Both the position numbers and the translations under genes were made by a program. Under the pieces are notes generated by a model. It was not told where the DNA came from, searched no databases, and saw only the letters and a program-made list of their open reading frames with translations. A DNA stretch of 64,000 bases, taken from contig NC_089221.1 in the NCBI RefSeq assembly GCF_963924675.1, positions 89,322,998-89,386,997 of the forward strand, read 5' to 3'. Positions 12,002 to 24,519 of the stretch are shown here, in pieces (within the stretch, counting starts at the first letter, position 1; every line of letters begins with the position of its first letter). Source of the stretch: Phocoena phocoena (Eukaryota > Chordata > Mammalia > Artiodactyla > Phocoenidae).

Positions 12002-15000
12002 CTAGATTCCACATATTTGCATTAATATACAATATTTGTTTTTTTCATTCTGACATACTTCACTCTGTATGACAGTCTCTAGGTCCATCCACGTCTCTAC
12101 AAATAACGCAATTTTGTTCCCTTTTATGGCTGAGGAATATTCCATTGTATATATGTACCATGTCTTCTTTATCCATTCATCTGTCGATGAGCATTTAGGT
12201 TGCTTTCGTGACCTGGCTATTGTATATAGTGCTGCAATGAACATTGAGGTGCATGTGTCTTTTTGAATTATGGTTTTCTCTGGGCATATGCCCACTAGTG
12301 GGATTGCTGGCTCATATGATAATTCTATTTTTTGTTTTTAAAGGAACCTCCATACTGTTCTCCATAGTGGCTGTACCAATTTACATTCCCACCAACAGTG
12401 CAAGAGGGTTCCCTTTTCTCCACACCCTCTCTAACATTTGTTGTTCGTGGATTTTCTAATGATATGCCCATTCTAACTGGTGTGAGATGATACCTCATTG
12501 TAGTTTTGATTTGTATTTCTCTAATAGTGATGTTGAGCAGCTTCTCATGTGCCTCTTGGCTATCTGTATGTCTTCTTTGGAGAAATGTCTATTTAGATCT
12601 TCTGCTCATTTTTTGATTGGGTTGTTTGTTTCCTTAGTATTGAGCTGCATGAGCTGCTTGTATATTTTGGAGATTACTCTTTTGTCCGTTGATTTGTTTG
12701 CAAATATTTTCTCCTATTCTGAAGGTTGTCTTTTCTTTTTGTTTATAGTTTGCTCTGCAGAAGCTTTGAAGTTTCATTAGGTTCCTATTTGTTTATTTTT
12801 TTTTTTTATTTCCATTACTGTAGGAGGTGGATCAAAAAAGATCTTGCTGTGATTTATGTCAAAGAGTGTTCTTCCTATGTTTTCCTCTAAGAGTTTTATA
12901 GTGTCCAGTCTTACATTTAGGTCTTGAATCCATTTTGAGTTTATTTTTGTGTATGGTGTTAGTGAGTGTTCTAATTTCATTCTTTTACATGTGGCTGTCC
13001 AGTTTTGCCAGCACCACTTATTGAACACGCTGTCTTTTCTCCATTGTATATCCTTGCCTCCTTTGTCATAAATTAGTGGACCATAGGTGCGTGGGTTTAT
13101 CTCTGGGCTTTATATCCTGGTCCATTGATCTGTATTTCTGTTTTTGTGCCAGTACCATATTGTCTTGATTACCATAGCTTTGTAGTATAGTCTGAAGTCA
13201 GGGAGTCTGATTTCTCCAGCTCCATTATTTTCCCTCAAGATTGCTTTGGCTATTCGAGGTTTTTGTGTCTCCATACTGATTTTAAGATTTTTTGTTCTGG
13301 TTCTGTAAACTTGCCACTGGTAATTTGATAGGGATTGAATTGAATCTGTAGATTGCTTTGGGAAGTATAGTTATTTTCACAATGTTGATTCTTCCAATCC
13401 AAGAACATGGTATATCTCTCCATCTGTTTGTGTCACCTTTGACTTCTTTCATCAGTGTCTTCTAGTTTTGTGACTACAGGTCTTTTACCTCCTTAGGTAG
13501 GTTTACTCCTAGGTGTTTTATTCTTTTTGTTACAGTGGTGAATGGGATTGTTTCCTTAATTTCTCTTTCAGATTTTTCATCATCAGTGTATAGGAATGCA
13601 AGAGATTTCTGTGCATTAATTTGGTATCTGGCTACTTTACCAAATTCATTGATTAGCTCTAGTAGTTTTCTGGTAGCATCTTTAGGATTTTCTATGTATA
13701 GTATCATGTCATCTGCAAGCAGTGACAATTTTACTTCTTTTCCAATTTATATTCCTTTTGTTTCTTTTTCTACTCTGATTGCTGTGGCTAAAATTTCCAA
13801 AACTATGTTGACTAATAGTGGTGAGAGTGGGAAACCTTGTCTTCTTCCTGTCCTTAGTGGAAATGGTTTCAGTTTTTCACCATTGAGAATGATGTTGCCT
13901 GTGGGTTTGTCTTATATGGCCTTTATTATGTTGAGGTAGGTTGCCTCTATGCCCACTTTCTGGAAAGTTTTTATCATAAATGGGTGTTGAATTTTGTCAA
14001 AAGCTTTTTCTGCATCTATTGAGATGATCATATGATTTTTTTTCTTCAATTTTTAAATATGGTGTATCACATTGATTGATCTGCGTATACTGAAAATCCT
14101 TGCATCCCTGGGATAAATCTCCCTTGATCATGGTGTATGATCCTTTTAATGTGTTGCTGGATTCTGCTTGCTGGCATTTTGTTGAGGATTTTTGCATCTA
14201 TATTCTTCTGTGCTGTTGGTCTGTAATTTTCTTTTTTTGCATATCTTTGTCTGGTTTTGGAATCAGGGTGATGGTGGCCTCATAGAATGAATTTGGGAGT
14301 GTTCCTTCCTCTACAAAGTTTTGGAAGAGTTTGAGAAAAATGGGTGTTAGCTCTTCGTTAAATGTTTGGTAGAATTCACCTCTGAAGCCATCTGGTCTTG
14401 GACTTTTGTTTGTTGGAAGATTTTTAATCACAGTTTCAATTTCAGTGCTTGTGATTGGTCTGTTGATATTTTCTATTTCTACCTGGGTCAGTCTTGGAAG
14501 GTTATACCTTTCTAAGAATTTGTCCATTTCTTCCAGGTTGTCCATTTTATTGGCTTAGAGTTGCTGGTAGTAGTCTTTTACGATGCTTTGTATTTCTTCA
14601 GTGTCCATTGTAACTTTTCCTTTTTCATTTGTAATTTTATTGATTTGAGTCCTCTCCCTCTTGATGAGTGTGGCTAAAGGTTTATCAACTGTGTTTATCT
14701 TCTCAAAGAGCAAGCTTTTAGTATTATTGATCTTTGCTATTGTTTTCTTTGTTTCTATTTCATTTATTTCTGCTCTGATCTTTATGATTTCTTTCCTTCT
14801 ACAACGTTTGGGTTTTGTTTGTTCTTCTTTCTCTAGTTCCTTTAAGTGTAAGGTTAGATTGTTTATTTAAGATTTTTCTTGTTTTTTGAGGTCGGATTGT
14901 ATTGCTATGAACTTCCCTCTTAGAACTGCTTTTGCTGCATCCCATAGGTGTTGGATTGTTGTGTTTTCATTGTCATTTGTCTCTAGGTATTTTTTGATTT

Positions 15001-15660
15001 CTTCTTTGATTTTTCAGTAATCTCTTGGTTATTTAGTATCATATTATTTAGCCTATATGTGTTTGTGTTTTTTAAATTTTTTTCCCTGTAATTGATTTCT
15101 AATCTCATAGCATTATGGTCATAAAAGATGCTTGATATGATTTCATTTTTTTTGAGTTTATCAAGGCTTGATTTGTGACCCAAGGTGTGATTTATCATTT
15201 AAAATGTTCTGTGTGCACTTGAGAAGAAAGTGTAATCTGCAGTTTTCGGATGGAATGTCCTATAAATATCCTATATAAATCTATGTGGTCTATTGCATCA
15301 TTTAAATCTTGTGTTTCCTTATTAATTTTCTGTCTGGATGATCTGTCCTTTGGTGTAAGTGCAGTGATTAAGTCCCCCATTATTATTGTGTTACTGTTGA
15401 TTTCCTCTTTTATAGCTGTTAGCAGTTGCCTTATGTATTGTGGTGCTCCTATGGTAGGTGCATAAATATTTACAATTCTTATATGTTCTTCTTGGATTTA
15501 TCCCTTGATCATTGTGTAGTGTCCTTCTTTGTCTCTTTAACATTGTTTATTTTAAAGTCTATTTTATCTAATATACTTATTGCTACTCCAGCTTTCTTTT
15601 GATTTCTATTTGCATGGAGTATCTTCTTCCATCCCCTCACTTTCAGTCTATATGTGTCCC
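12002..15660 (-). pseudogene. L1 ORF2p relic (minus strand)
   Basis: Minus-strand ORF2 pieces in order from right to left. The endonuclease part is at about 14983-15640 (MGDLITALTPKDRSS). The pre-RT/RT parts are at 14198-14545 ([16 protein letters not shown]) and 13474-13728, where the active site reads LADD instead of FADD. The C-terminal parts are at 12777-13028 and 12002-12295. Several frameshifts and stops separate them. The codon matching the shared nonsense codon of the two sense L1 copies is still TAC here (near 14230), which matters for comparing the copies. Confidence 0.82.
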
Positions 15661-15669
15661 GAGGTCTCA

Positions 15670-16060
15670 AGTGCTGCATTTAATGTTGTCCAACAGGTGT
15701 CTTAGGCTGTCTTCATTTCTTTTCATTCTTTTTTCTTTATTCTGTTTGATGGCAGTGATTTCCATCATTTTGTCTTCCACGTCACTTATCCTTTCTTCTG
15801 CCTCAGTTTTTCTGCTTTTGACTCCTTCTGTGTATTTTTCGTTTCAGTTATTGTATTGTTCCTCTATGTTTGTTTATTCTTTAATTCTTTTATGTCTTTG
15901 TTAAACATTTCTTGCATCATCTCGATCTTTTCCTCCATTCTTTTTCCGAGGTCCTGGATCATTTTCACTATCATTATTCTGAATTATTTTTCTGGAAGGT
16001 TGCCTATGTCCATTCATTTAGTTGTTTTTCTGGTGTTTTATCTTGTTCCTTAATCTGGTA
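15670..16060 (-). pseudogene. L1 ORF1p N-terminal relic (minus strand)
   Basis: Minus-strand sequence matches the coiled-coil half of ORF1 seen at 2694-3100, ending at a LRHLLDNIK-like segment. At about 15660-15675 it passes directly into ORF2 endonuclease sequence. Roughly 690 bp present in the full-length copy (about 3095-3780) are therefore missing: the ORF1 RNA-binding half, the inter-ORF spacer and the ORF2 start. No splice-like GT/AG is evident at the join, so I read it as a deletion. Confidence 0.7.
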
Positions 16061-16170
16061 CATAGTCCTCTGTGTTTTTAGTTTTATCTGTCTTTCTGTG
16101 AATGTGGTTTTCATTCCACAGGCTGCGGGATTGTAGTTCTTTTTGCTTCTGCTCTCTGGTCAATCCCCAC

Positions 16171-16467
16171 TTGTTTATGTTGTAGAAAATATACATGAGG
16201 TTTACCTATATACTTGTATGCACATCCTTCTTCATATTACCATGTAGTACCTTTTTCTAAAGTTAAAAAGTATTTTTTAAGAGTAAGTGTTTCCTAATTT
16301 TATAAAAAATAAGGAATAGCATATTGAACCAGGTGGTATTGAATTAAGTGAATTTAAATATGATTTTGGTTTGAAGTTTTTTAGTTTCCTTGAAGATATA
16401 TTGAAATATTAGAAAAGATGGTCAGAACAATTGCTTCACAGCTATGTATTCTGATGGCTAGAATTAC
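16171..16467. other. Unassigned AT-rich intron
   Basis: About 300 bp between the antisense L1 and a CHR SINE. Nothing recognisable. Confidence 0.4.
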
Positions 16468-16478
16468 ACTATGGTTTT

Positions 16479-16699
16479 TTTTTTTTTTTTTTTTTTTGTG
16501 GTACGCGGGCCTCTCACTGTTGTGGCCTCTCCCGTTGTGGAGCACAGGCTCCGGACGCTGGATGCATATGCTCAGTGGCCATGGCTCACGGGCCTAGCCG
16601 CTCCGCAGCATGTGGGATTTTCCCAGACCAGGGCACGAACCCGTGTCCCCTGCATCGGCAGGTGGACTCTCAACCACTGTGCCACCAGGGAACCATAAA
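16479..16699 (-). mobile_element. CHR-2-type tRNA-derived SINE
   Basis: Minus-strand SINE: poly(T) at 16479-16497, the gcgggcctctcactgttgtg body, and the tRNA-like head with a B-box-like gaacccgtgtcccc ending at ccaccagggaa. The flanking duplication actatggtttt is present at 16468-16478 and 16700-16710. The family is known from cetaceans and relatives. Confidence 0.93.
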
Positions 16700-16710
16700 A
16701 CTATGGTTTT

Positions 16711-18160
16711 ACATTTACCAAGCCTCAAAATACCCACAAAGACATTTGTGTGGCTTCTCTTACATGGGAAGAAGTTTGAATGCTTCTGCTTTATTGCACA
16801 TCATATTCAGGAAAGAAACAAGATAGGATGAGCTCTTCCCCATTGTACATGCCCGTACCAGTCAGGCTAGAGAAGTTTGAAAGGAGCTCTCTTCACCCCT
16901 TTTATAACAGGAGCAGGGAAACAAACTCCTTTTCAAATTCTTTTTTCTCTATGAGAAACAAAGAAGAATGCTAAAGGATTGGTAATATCCCTGATTATTT
17001 ACACGCCCTCACTTACCCTAAGCAGACATAGTAAGAGGGTACCTACTGCTAGAACTGTGGGGAATTAGTTGGAAGACTCATTCAAAAGTAAATTTTTCTC
17101 TAATTGGGAAGTAGATTTTCTTAAATTGTCTCTTCACGTATTATGAATAGTTCTGTGATATTTTATAGCCAATTAAAATTGATTGGATCCATTGAGTTTT
17201 CTCTTTAGAGTACTTTAATATGAAAACCAGTTTGAAATGAGTCCAGACTTGAGACAGATGGTTAAATTTATGTTTAAAGAAATCTAAATTTAAAAAATGA
17301 ATAAAACTTGGAAAAGGCTCTTTTAGTTGATTTCCTTATTTTGAGTCCTCTAAGAATGGCAACTGGCTTTCTTATTTGATAATCACCAAATCTTGGAGAT
17401 TTAAGAAAATCAGAATCATGTATGGATGATGCATGGAGGTCCTCTAGAAAAGTACTCCGAAATTCAAATTCACCTCTCAGTTCAGCATATGAAAGAAATG
17501 CATTTTGGATATATGACCTACTAAAGACCAAAGTAGAGTTCAGGCTATGTTTATTGGTTATCAGTTTTGTTGAAATGACCTGAAAGTGGGAGGATTTGTC
17601 TTTTTTGGACCTACTTATTAATACATGATCTTTCAGCAGCTAATTTATGGCATGAATGCTTTTCACTGCATGGAGCTTAATATGATAGGACCTTTACAAG
17701 GTCATAAAGAGTAATGGCGCTCTTAGTTATTAGTCTAATTTACATTGGGTTAAAGCTGCAGAAATTAGAGTGACAGCTGTAATATTTGCATCAGATGCTG
17801 AGATGTTATGTGGGATGGAATATGCTACATGATTAATTTATATTCTGCAGATAACGTCCTAAAAATAATATGAAAGTTCAATAATATGGTTTGTCCCTAT
17901 TTTGCTTAGTTTTATTAAGTAAACAAAGCTAAGTTTCATATACAACGAGATTAAGAGAAGTTATGTCCTTTTGCTGATTTTCCTCTATATTTTATAGGTG
18001 AGCTCCTTAACAATATTAGTTTTGGACTTGATTACTAGAAAGATGATATAAACAGATGCAGAAGGTAAAATTGTAATCTTTCTATAACTTCTAATTTTAA
18101 AAAAATTATTTAAGTTTATTTTTTTAAAGTAAGAACTATATTAATTTGTGCATTTTCTTG
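16711..18160. other. Unassigned intronic sequence
   Basis: About 1.45 kb with no recognised repeat or exon. A minus-strand open frame at 17274-17531 (85 codons) has no recognisable domain and is likely chance. Confidence 0.45.
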
Positions 18161-20560
18161 TTATGTGCCAGGCACTGTTATTTGCATAACTGATCTTGTA
18201 GATAACAGAACACATGGAAATCCCTGCCTCCTTGAGCTTACATTTTAGAGCAGAAGATAGCTAATTAGTAAAATAAATAAATGAAACATATAGTATGTTA
18301 GGTGGTAAAAGGTAAAGTGGAGAAAACATGGTAGGTAGATAGGATGTTGAGCGGATGATCAGGTTAGTTGTCATGGAGAAAGACATTTAAATGAAGAGTG
18401 AAACAAGTGAGGGAGTGAAGCATGTGATTACCTGGGGCAAAGAGTACTCCAGGTAGAGGGAAAAGCCAAAGCAAAGTCATTGAGATGGGATCATGTGTGG
18501 CATATTTGAGGAGTGGTATAGACACCTGTGTGGCTGGAACTGAGGGATTGATAAAGGAAAGTTGTGGAGGTATGAGATGAGGTCAGAGAGGAAGAATGAT
18601 GGTGGGTGGTACGGGAGGCACAGCTTACCCCGGATCGTGCTGGTTCTTTTAAAACCCTTGGACTTTTACTCTGAGTAAGGTGGAAAACCATTGGAGGGTT
18701 TGAGCAAAGGAATGACGTGAACTTACATTTTAACAGGATAATTCTGGTAGCTTTGTTGAGAATCATATGAGTGGTTGGGGAAGGATGTAAGTAAGATTAC
18801 TTCTAGGCTATTGGAGTAATACAGGCAAGGATTCATGCTGGCTTGGACCTGAGTGGTAGCAGCAGAGGTGGTGAGAAGCGGGCAAATTCTGGATACATGT
18901 ACAATTGATTCTTGTTGTTTATGGTAGTTATATTCTAAAAAGTCACTGTGAATACTAAATTAACATTAGCTGATTACTGAATCATTGCCCCTGGTGAGCA
19001 TAACATAAGGGATTAGATCCCTTTAAGCAGGGTCACAACATTTTCGACAGTTGATCAATACATCAGTTTGTTTTTTGTGTGTTTCTGTTTAAAGACACCT
19101 TCTTTAATATATATTGTTGACTCATTAACACTAAACTCACAGCTAGCAGTACTATAACTCACGACTAAACAAAGCTATCTAACACATATTTGCTCTATCA
19201 GGGACATCACAGCCTCCTTGAGCATAAGAATACTAGGCAGCACTTCAGCACTCTGCTTGGGGGTCATTTTAAAAGCAAAGTTACCATCGAAAAGCACAAA
19301 AATGCAAAAAGTATGGAACTAAATAGACTACAAAAACGAGTTTACAGTAGAAGAGCTGAAACAAAAAGGCCGAGCATAGCTTTTCAACCTCAGTTGAGAA
19401 TGTGTGTATCAGGTGACTCCTTTGCTGCTCTGCATGTGTGCATGTCCATGATTGACCTGAAAAGCAATGTGTGTATCAATTTTGGGATTAAAAAGAAATT
19501 TTAGGCAGTAGGTCTGAATTCATGGAAATATGGAATCCATGGATACTGAGGATTTATTATATACTGAAAGTAGAGCTTAAGGATTTGCTGATGAATTAGA
19601 TGTAGAGTGTGAGAGAAAGAAGTCAAGAATGATTCCAATATTTTTGGCCTGAGCAATGGGAAGGATGGCATTGTTGTTACTGAGATGGAGAAAAATAGAG
19701 GAGGAGCATATTTGGAGGTGAAGATCAGGCGTTTGGTTTTGAGATTCTTATTAGACATCTAAGTGGAGATGTCAGATTTGCACTTGGATCTCTAATTTTG
19801 GAGTTCCAGCGAGACTTCTGGGGTTGAACTATCAATCAGATTGTTAGTTGATATTTAAAGCCATGAGATTTGATGATATTACAAAGGGTGTTAATTAAAA
19901 TAGAAAAGAGTCCTAAGTCTGAGCCTAACATTAAGAAGTCACAAAAATGCGGAGGACATTGTAAAGAAGACTAAGATGAAAGGAAAACCAAAAGAATATT
20001 ATTCTGGAAGCCAGATGGGGTGAAGGGATTTCAAGGAAGAACAAGTGATCACGTGATTTGCAGTTGCATGCTGCTAAGACAAAAGATGAGGACTAAAGTT
20101 TGGATTTAGCAAAACATGCGTTATTGGTGACTTTGACAAGAACAGTTTCAGTGGAACAATAGAAGGAAACACCTAAATGGGATGGGTTTAAGAAAGACTG
20201 AGAAGAAAAAAACTGGAGATAACTAGTATACACAAATCTTAGAAATTTTGCAGTAAAGGGAAAGAGAGAGATAGGGAGTTAAGTAAAAGAAGTAGAGTCA
20301 AGGGGGATTTTTTTTTTAAAGATTAGGAGCTATTATAGCTTGTTTGCTGACAAAAATGTTCCCATGAAGAAGAAAAAGTTGATGAGGCAGCAGAATGAAG
20401 GAAGAATTGCTGGAGCAATGTCCTTGTTGTATAGGACTAGAGAATGGATTTAGTACACAAGGGAATGGATTGGTCTCAGCTAAGAGTAAGGGCAGTTTAT
20501 TCATTGAAATAGTGCAAGAGAGGCTACAGCCTTATTCAGATAAGAGGTTAGATAGACTGG
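18160..20560 (+). repeat. Ancient mammalian interspersed repeat, ~2.4 kb, interrupted
   Basis: Purine-rich sequence starting gtgccaggcactgtta and running through phrases typical of a widely dispersed, old mammalian repeat (catggagaaagacattt, ccattggagggtttgagcaaagg, cctgagcaatgggaaggatgg, gtgactttgacaagaacagtttc). I recognise the family by its text but do not assert a name. It is split at 18902-19559 by a DNA transposon: the phrase before the break (tctggatacatg) continues after it (tactgaaagtagagc). Shorter pieces of what looks like the same family occur at about 50775-50880 and 59515-59820. No coding capacity. Confidence 0.6.
18902..19559. mobile_element. TA-flanked DNA transposon relic (Tigger/mariner-like)
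   Basis: About 658 bp inserted in the ancient repeat. The ends (caattgattcttgttgttta... at left; ...atccatggatactgaggattt at right) are imperfect inverted repeats, and TA lies at both borders (18900-18901, 19560-19561). That suits a Tc1/mariner/pogo-type element. An open frame at 19190-19504 (104 codons) is lysine/arginine-rich, but I cannot see a transposase catalytic motif. Family assignment is tentative. Confidence 0.5.
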
Positions 20561-21329
20561 TGAGAGCTTGTGGAATTTCCCTTGAGATTCCATTTTTCCC
20601 CCCTTAGTGGGGTTCATGGGCTCCCTCTTCATACTTATATGGTTCCAAATTCAAAATCACATAGTACATATCAGTAAGTAGACAGTGAAAACTTTTTCTC
20701 CCACGTATTACCCAGTTTTTTTTTTCCACAAGGAAACCAATATGAAGTTTCTTCTAGATATATTCTACTCATAACCTGTGGCTTTTAAACCATTTCATTA
20801 AGAATATTCATCAACTTATTAGATAACCTTGTATATTATAGCACATTATTAGGAGTTTTAGATCGTGACTAGTTGGTTATCCATACTAAATATATGGTGA
20901 TCTCTACACTCCCTCTTCTACAATTATATCCTAACATTATGATGACTGTTTTGTGAACCTCCATCTTAATTTTCTTGTCAAGCATTTTTAAGGAAGAGAC
21001 TATGAATATGTGTCTCTCACAGAACTTAGGACGTCATGGAATCTGGATAAAGATTTAAAGGATGAATTCCCTTAATTTGCTGTAAATGTTGTTCTCCCAC
21101 ACACTTGACTAGTCTTATAAAGCAGAATGATAGTTTTTTTTTTTTAAATTCTGGCTGTTTTTATCTATTAATATTACCTATAGTGTAAGCATACCTGCTT
21201 TGAAACATACATATTAAAACTAAATTTTTTTCTATCACTGAGACTTTTAATCTCTAGGCTAAATAACTGAATTTTTTAATTTAGTGAATATTCAGGTACT
21301 TCTGAGCTTTAGTCAATTTTTACAACTTT
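20561..21329. other. Unassigned intronic sequence
   Basis: About 770 bp of AT-rich DNA with no recognised element. Confidence 0.4.
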
Positions 21330-21480
21330 CCATTTTTAACTTTTTATTTTGACATTATTTCAGACCAACGGAAATTTTGAAAGAATAATGCAAAGAATTC
21401 CCATATATATTTCACCCATATTCTCTAAATATTAATATTTTAGCACATTTACTTTATCCTTTTCTTTGTCTGTACATGAG
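21330..21480 (-). mobile_element. L1M 3'-end fragment
   Basis: Short sequence resembling the antisense 3' end of old L1 (ttgacattatttcagacc ... aagaattcccatatatatttcaccc). Orientation and limits are approximate. Confidence 0.4.
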
Positions 21481-21728
21481 AGAGAAACAAAAACTGGTTC
21501 TTCTGTCCTTTTGACATGTTCCCGTTATTTATTGAGCACTTATTTTCTGGCTCATCTTATACTCTTTCTGCTCTAGGTCTTGCTTCATTTCCCTAGGGAG
21601 CTATAGTTCCATTTAGTAGAAAACAGTATTTAGAAACCAATATTTGGGCACTGGGTGTGCTCATTGCTACTGGGATGTCTTTGTTTTAGGTCCTTTCAAT
21701 GGATATAGATAAGAAATAAACAAATGTA

Positions 21729-21741
21729 CGCACACACACAG

Positions 21742-21770
<29 letters not shown>
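21729..21770. repeat. (CA)n microsatellite
   Basis: About 20 CA units with one interrupting G. The minus-strand open frame across it is an artefact of the repeat. Confidence 0.95.
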
Positions 21771-21772
<2 letters not shown>

Positions 21773-22259
21773 TACATCTGTGCCTATTTCTATACCTATT
21801 GCTCTATCTATAGTAAAACTGAAGTATTCACATTGATATTTCCAATTCCAGTTGAACACCAAATAGTTCATTCTGTCTTTTCCTATTTATGTGTTTGTAA
21901 TTTCCTTCTCTGACAGTGAGACACCTGGCTACTATTATTCACAATCTACTTACTTGTTCAATCCTAAAATAACAGAAGATAATTTCAGAATTGCTAATTT
22001 ATGCCTCTGAAAAAAGAAACCTACTGACTACAGTTCAGTATTTGTTTAGACCTCTTTTTGTCTTTAGTCTTCCTCTGTAGTCAAATACTGTTTCCAAAGT
22101 TACTTGGATTAATGCTTTCCTTCCCCACTCCTTTCAGTGTGGTTACATTACTCACTGGGAAATACAATTTGGTTCATTTGTTTCTATTGTGTCCCATTTT
22201 AGGTTGTTTTTCTGCTCTTACCCTTGTTGATTTTGTTTATTTATTTTGTTAATGGTTAG

Positions 22260-22900
22260 ACATTAATGGTTTCAAAAGTCAGAACTGTACAAAAGTAGAT
22301 ATTTAGAGAACTATATCTTCTTTAACTATATCTCTTTATTTCTTATACAAAAACGACAACATTATGATATGTTTTTTATTTTGATTTTCTACCTGACATT
22401 GTATCCTGAAAGATCTCAGTATTTCAGTTTGTAGATTTCTTTGTTGTTCTTTTTAATTGCTGCATAGCACTTCATTATAAGTTATTCAAGCACTTTCCTC
22501 TGTATGAACATATAGTTTATTTGTAGTTTTTTCAGCTATTTACACTACTACCATGAATAAGCTTGTGTGTAAGGTTTTTTTTATTGTTGAAAGAATATCT
22601 TAAGCATAAATTTCTAGAAGTGTGAATGCAGAGTCAAAATATAAATGTGTATGTAGTTTTGTTAGATATTGCCAAATTTCCTTCTATAAAAATTATACCG
22701 ATTTACATTCCCACTAGATATGTATGAGTATCAGTTTCCCCACATCCTTGCCAAAACAGTGTTTGCCAATTTGGTACATAATTTTGATTTGCATTTCTTT
22801 TATTATGAGTGAGGGATTGAGGTTGACCACCTCTTTATATGTTTAAAGTATTTATTTTTTAGCGAGTTCTTTTGCCCATTTAAAAAAATTGAAGTTTGGT
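22260..22900 (-). mobile_element. L1M 3' fragment, antisense
   Basis: Diverged L1 3'-region in minus orientation, shown by the familiar order of phrases: gctgcatagcacttcattat, gaatatcttaagcataaatt, gatttacattcccactagat, gatttgcatttctttt. No open frame survives. Confidence 0.65.
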
Positions 22901-23771
22901 CTTTTTTTTCCTTAAAATTTCCTTAAAATTCCTTAAAATTTTAAGGATTTAAAAGGTATATTACAGTGAATAGCCCTTTATCTGTTATACATGGTACATA
23001 CATTTTCTGTGAATTTGTTGGTCGTTGTTTGACTTTATGGTCTTTTGTCCACAAATGACGATACTTTAGCTACTCATACTGCTGTGAGAAATAAACGTCC
23101 TTTGTCTCTGTCCCAAGAGTCTTGTCTCTTTTGGCCACATCCATGAAATTGAGGCAGCCTAACTTTTTAACTTGTCAAGTAGGGTAGAATCTCATTCTTT
23201 TCATGTTCTTGACAAAGATTTGTGTCCTTTTATTTTTCTTTATTTTCTTTTTCTGCAGGATTTTTTCTTTTTCCCTTTACCAAAGTCCCTTCGTTTTAAC
23301 CATTTCTGCCTGAAGTATTACCTTTCTAAGACTGCCTCCTTTATCTTCCATATGCACTTTTAAGTCCCTTCCTTGTAGTCAGTTCGGTGACCTACCATTA
23401 CATGTTTTCAGTACTTTCACATGTAGGGTGGATCTTCTTATGGTGGTTTTAGATGAGTCTTAGGCATACTGCTATCTCTTCTCTTCTCTCTTTAGTGCAT
23501 TTTTCTTCTCTTTTTTTTTTTTTCAGAACAGTCTTTGGTGTCCATGAATGCTTGCAGTGGGAGGGTGAGAGATCATTTGCAAAGATTTGATGTTTATTTT
23601 TCTACTCATTGAAAATTTTAGATTTGGACATTCTCTGCCTATTATACTGAGGGTGCAGGTTTTGTTTTTCTTTTTGTTCTTTATTATATTTTTAGGTGAT
23701 ATGTGGGAGATTCAGAATTATGCTGCTGCCCAGCTACTCAGAATCCCCCCATGCACAGCTTTGCAGTTAGG
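22901..23771. other. Unassigned intron with a small AT palindromic cluster
   Basis: At 22911-22948 the unit ccttaaaatt is repeated three times and closes with its own complement (ccttaaaattttaagg), giving a short tandem repeat plus hairpin. The rest of the interval is T-rich and unassigned. A phrase near 23080 (gtgagaaataaacgtccttt) recalls an LTR end, but no matching start is visible. Confidence 0.45.
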
Positions 23772-23784
23772 GAATATAGCTTTG

Positions 23785-23925
23785 GGACTTCCCTGGCGGT
23801 CTAGTGGTTAAGACTCCCGGCTTCCACTGCAAGGGGCATGGGTTTGATCCCTGGTCGGGGAACTAAGATCCCTCAAGCCGTTTGGCCAAATAAATAAATA
23901 AATAATTAAGGGAAAAAAAGAGAGA
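23785..23925 (+). mobile_element. CHR-1-type short SINE
   Basis: Plus-strand tRNA-derived SINE beginning ggacttccctggcggtctag, with a B-box-like ggtttgatccc and a (taaa)n/A-rich tail. Perfect 13-bp duplication gaatatagctttg at 23772-23784 and 23926-23938. Shorter than the CHR-2 copies, lacking their 3' body. Confidence 0.92.
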
Positions 23926-24289
23926 GAATATAGCTTTGACCATGGTATATCATTCAATTTATAGGCTATTAAAAAGACTGTGGGTCAATTGAATCTAGCA
24001 GTCACTATATGCAAGGAAATGATATTTCCTTGCTTGTTATTTCCAAACTAGGGAGCTTGCTTTTTAAAGGTATTTTATATTGAATTTAAAAATATCACTG
24101 TTTTAGTTCCTTGAACAGTTTAAAACTCATAATGCATTTCAATAAATATTTCTTGATTGATACATCAAATTTTTTTATACTAGGAAATTTATTAAAGCTA
24201 GCACACTATGGATGCACATCTTGTATTTTTTTAATGCTTCATAGGAGCGTATAATCAAAAAGGTTTTTTCAGCTCTCCAAATTCTGTGT

Positions 24290-24510
24290 CTTCTTTAGCC
24301 TTTGTTGTTAACTGTGCATTGTGACAATTTTCTGCCATTTGATTTCCATCACAATCCAGTGGATGGAGAAGGGCACACGATTTAACTCCCAGGATTAAAA
24401 ATTAGAAGCTAAAATTTAGATTAAATGATCTGCTTGGGTTGCACAGCTAAACAAAGGAGGAGCTGAGATGAAAATTGACTCAGAACATCACTGAGTAAAA
24501 TAGGTAGCTC
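24290..24510 (-). mobile_element. MIR-like relic
   Basis: Antisense MIR-like order: a CA-rich segment, then gatctgcttgggttgcacagctaaac and gaggagctgagatgaaaattgac. Diverged; limits approximate. Confidence 0.45.
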
Positions 24511-24519
24511 ATTCATTGT

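Larger units (their letters stand above)
11885..16150 (-). mobile_element. L1, 5'-truncated, antisense, with internal deletion
   Basis: L1 in minus orientation. The T-rich start at about 11885 is the 3' tail, and the right end lies in the 5' UTR near 16150. Similar flanks (tctctgtaatctccactt near 11868-11885, tctctggtcaatccccactt near 16154-16173) look like a diverged target-site duplication. The copy is less decayed than the L1M to its left but has many stops. An internal deletion joins the middle of ORF1 to the beginning of ORF2 (see the ORF1 entry). Confidence 0.8.

Noticed and set aside
21729..21770. CA runs considered as possible CRISPR-like or regulatory arrays
   Set aside because: Simple dinucleotide microsatellites with no spacer structure; the same applies to 37606-37642 and 39554-39568.
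23060..23115. Phrase gtgagaaataaacgtccttt resembling the end of an LTR
   Set aside because: No matching LTR start, inverted TG/CA ends or duplicated flanks are seen, so it is too weak to annotate.
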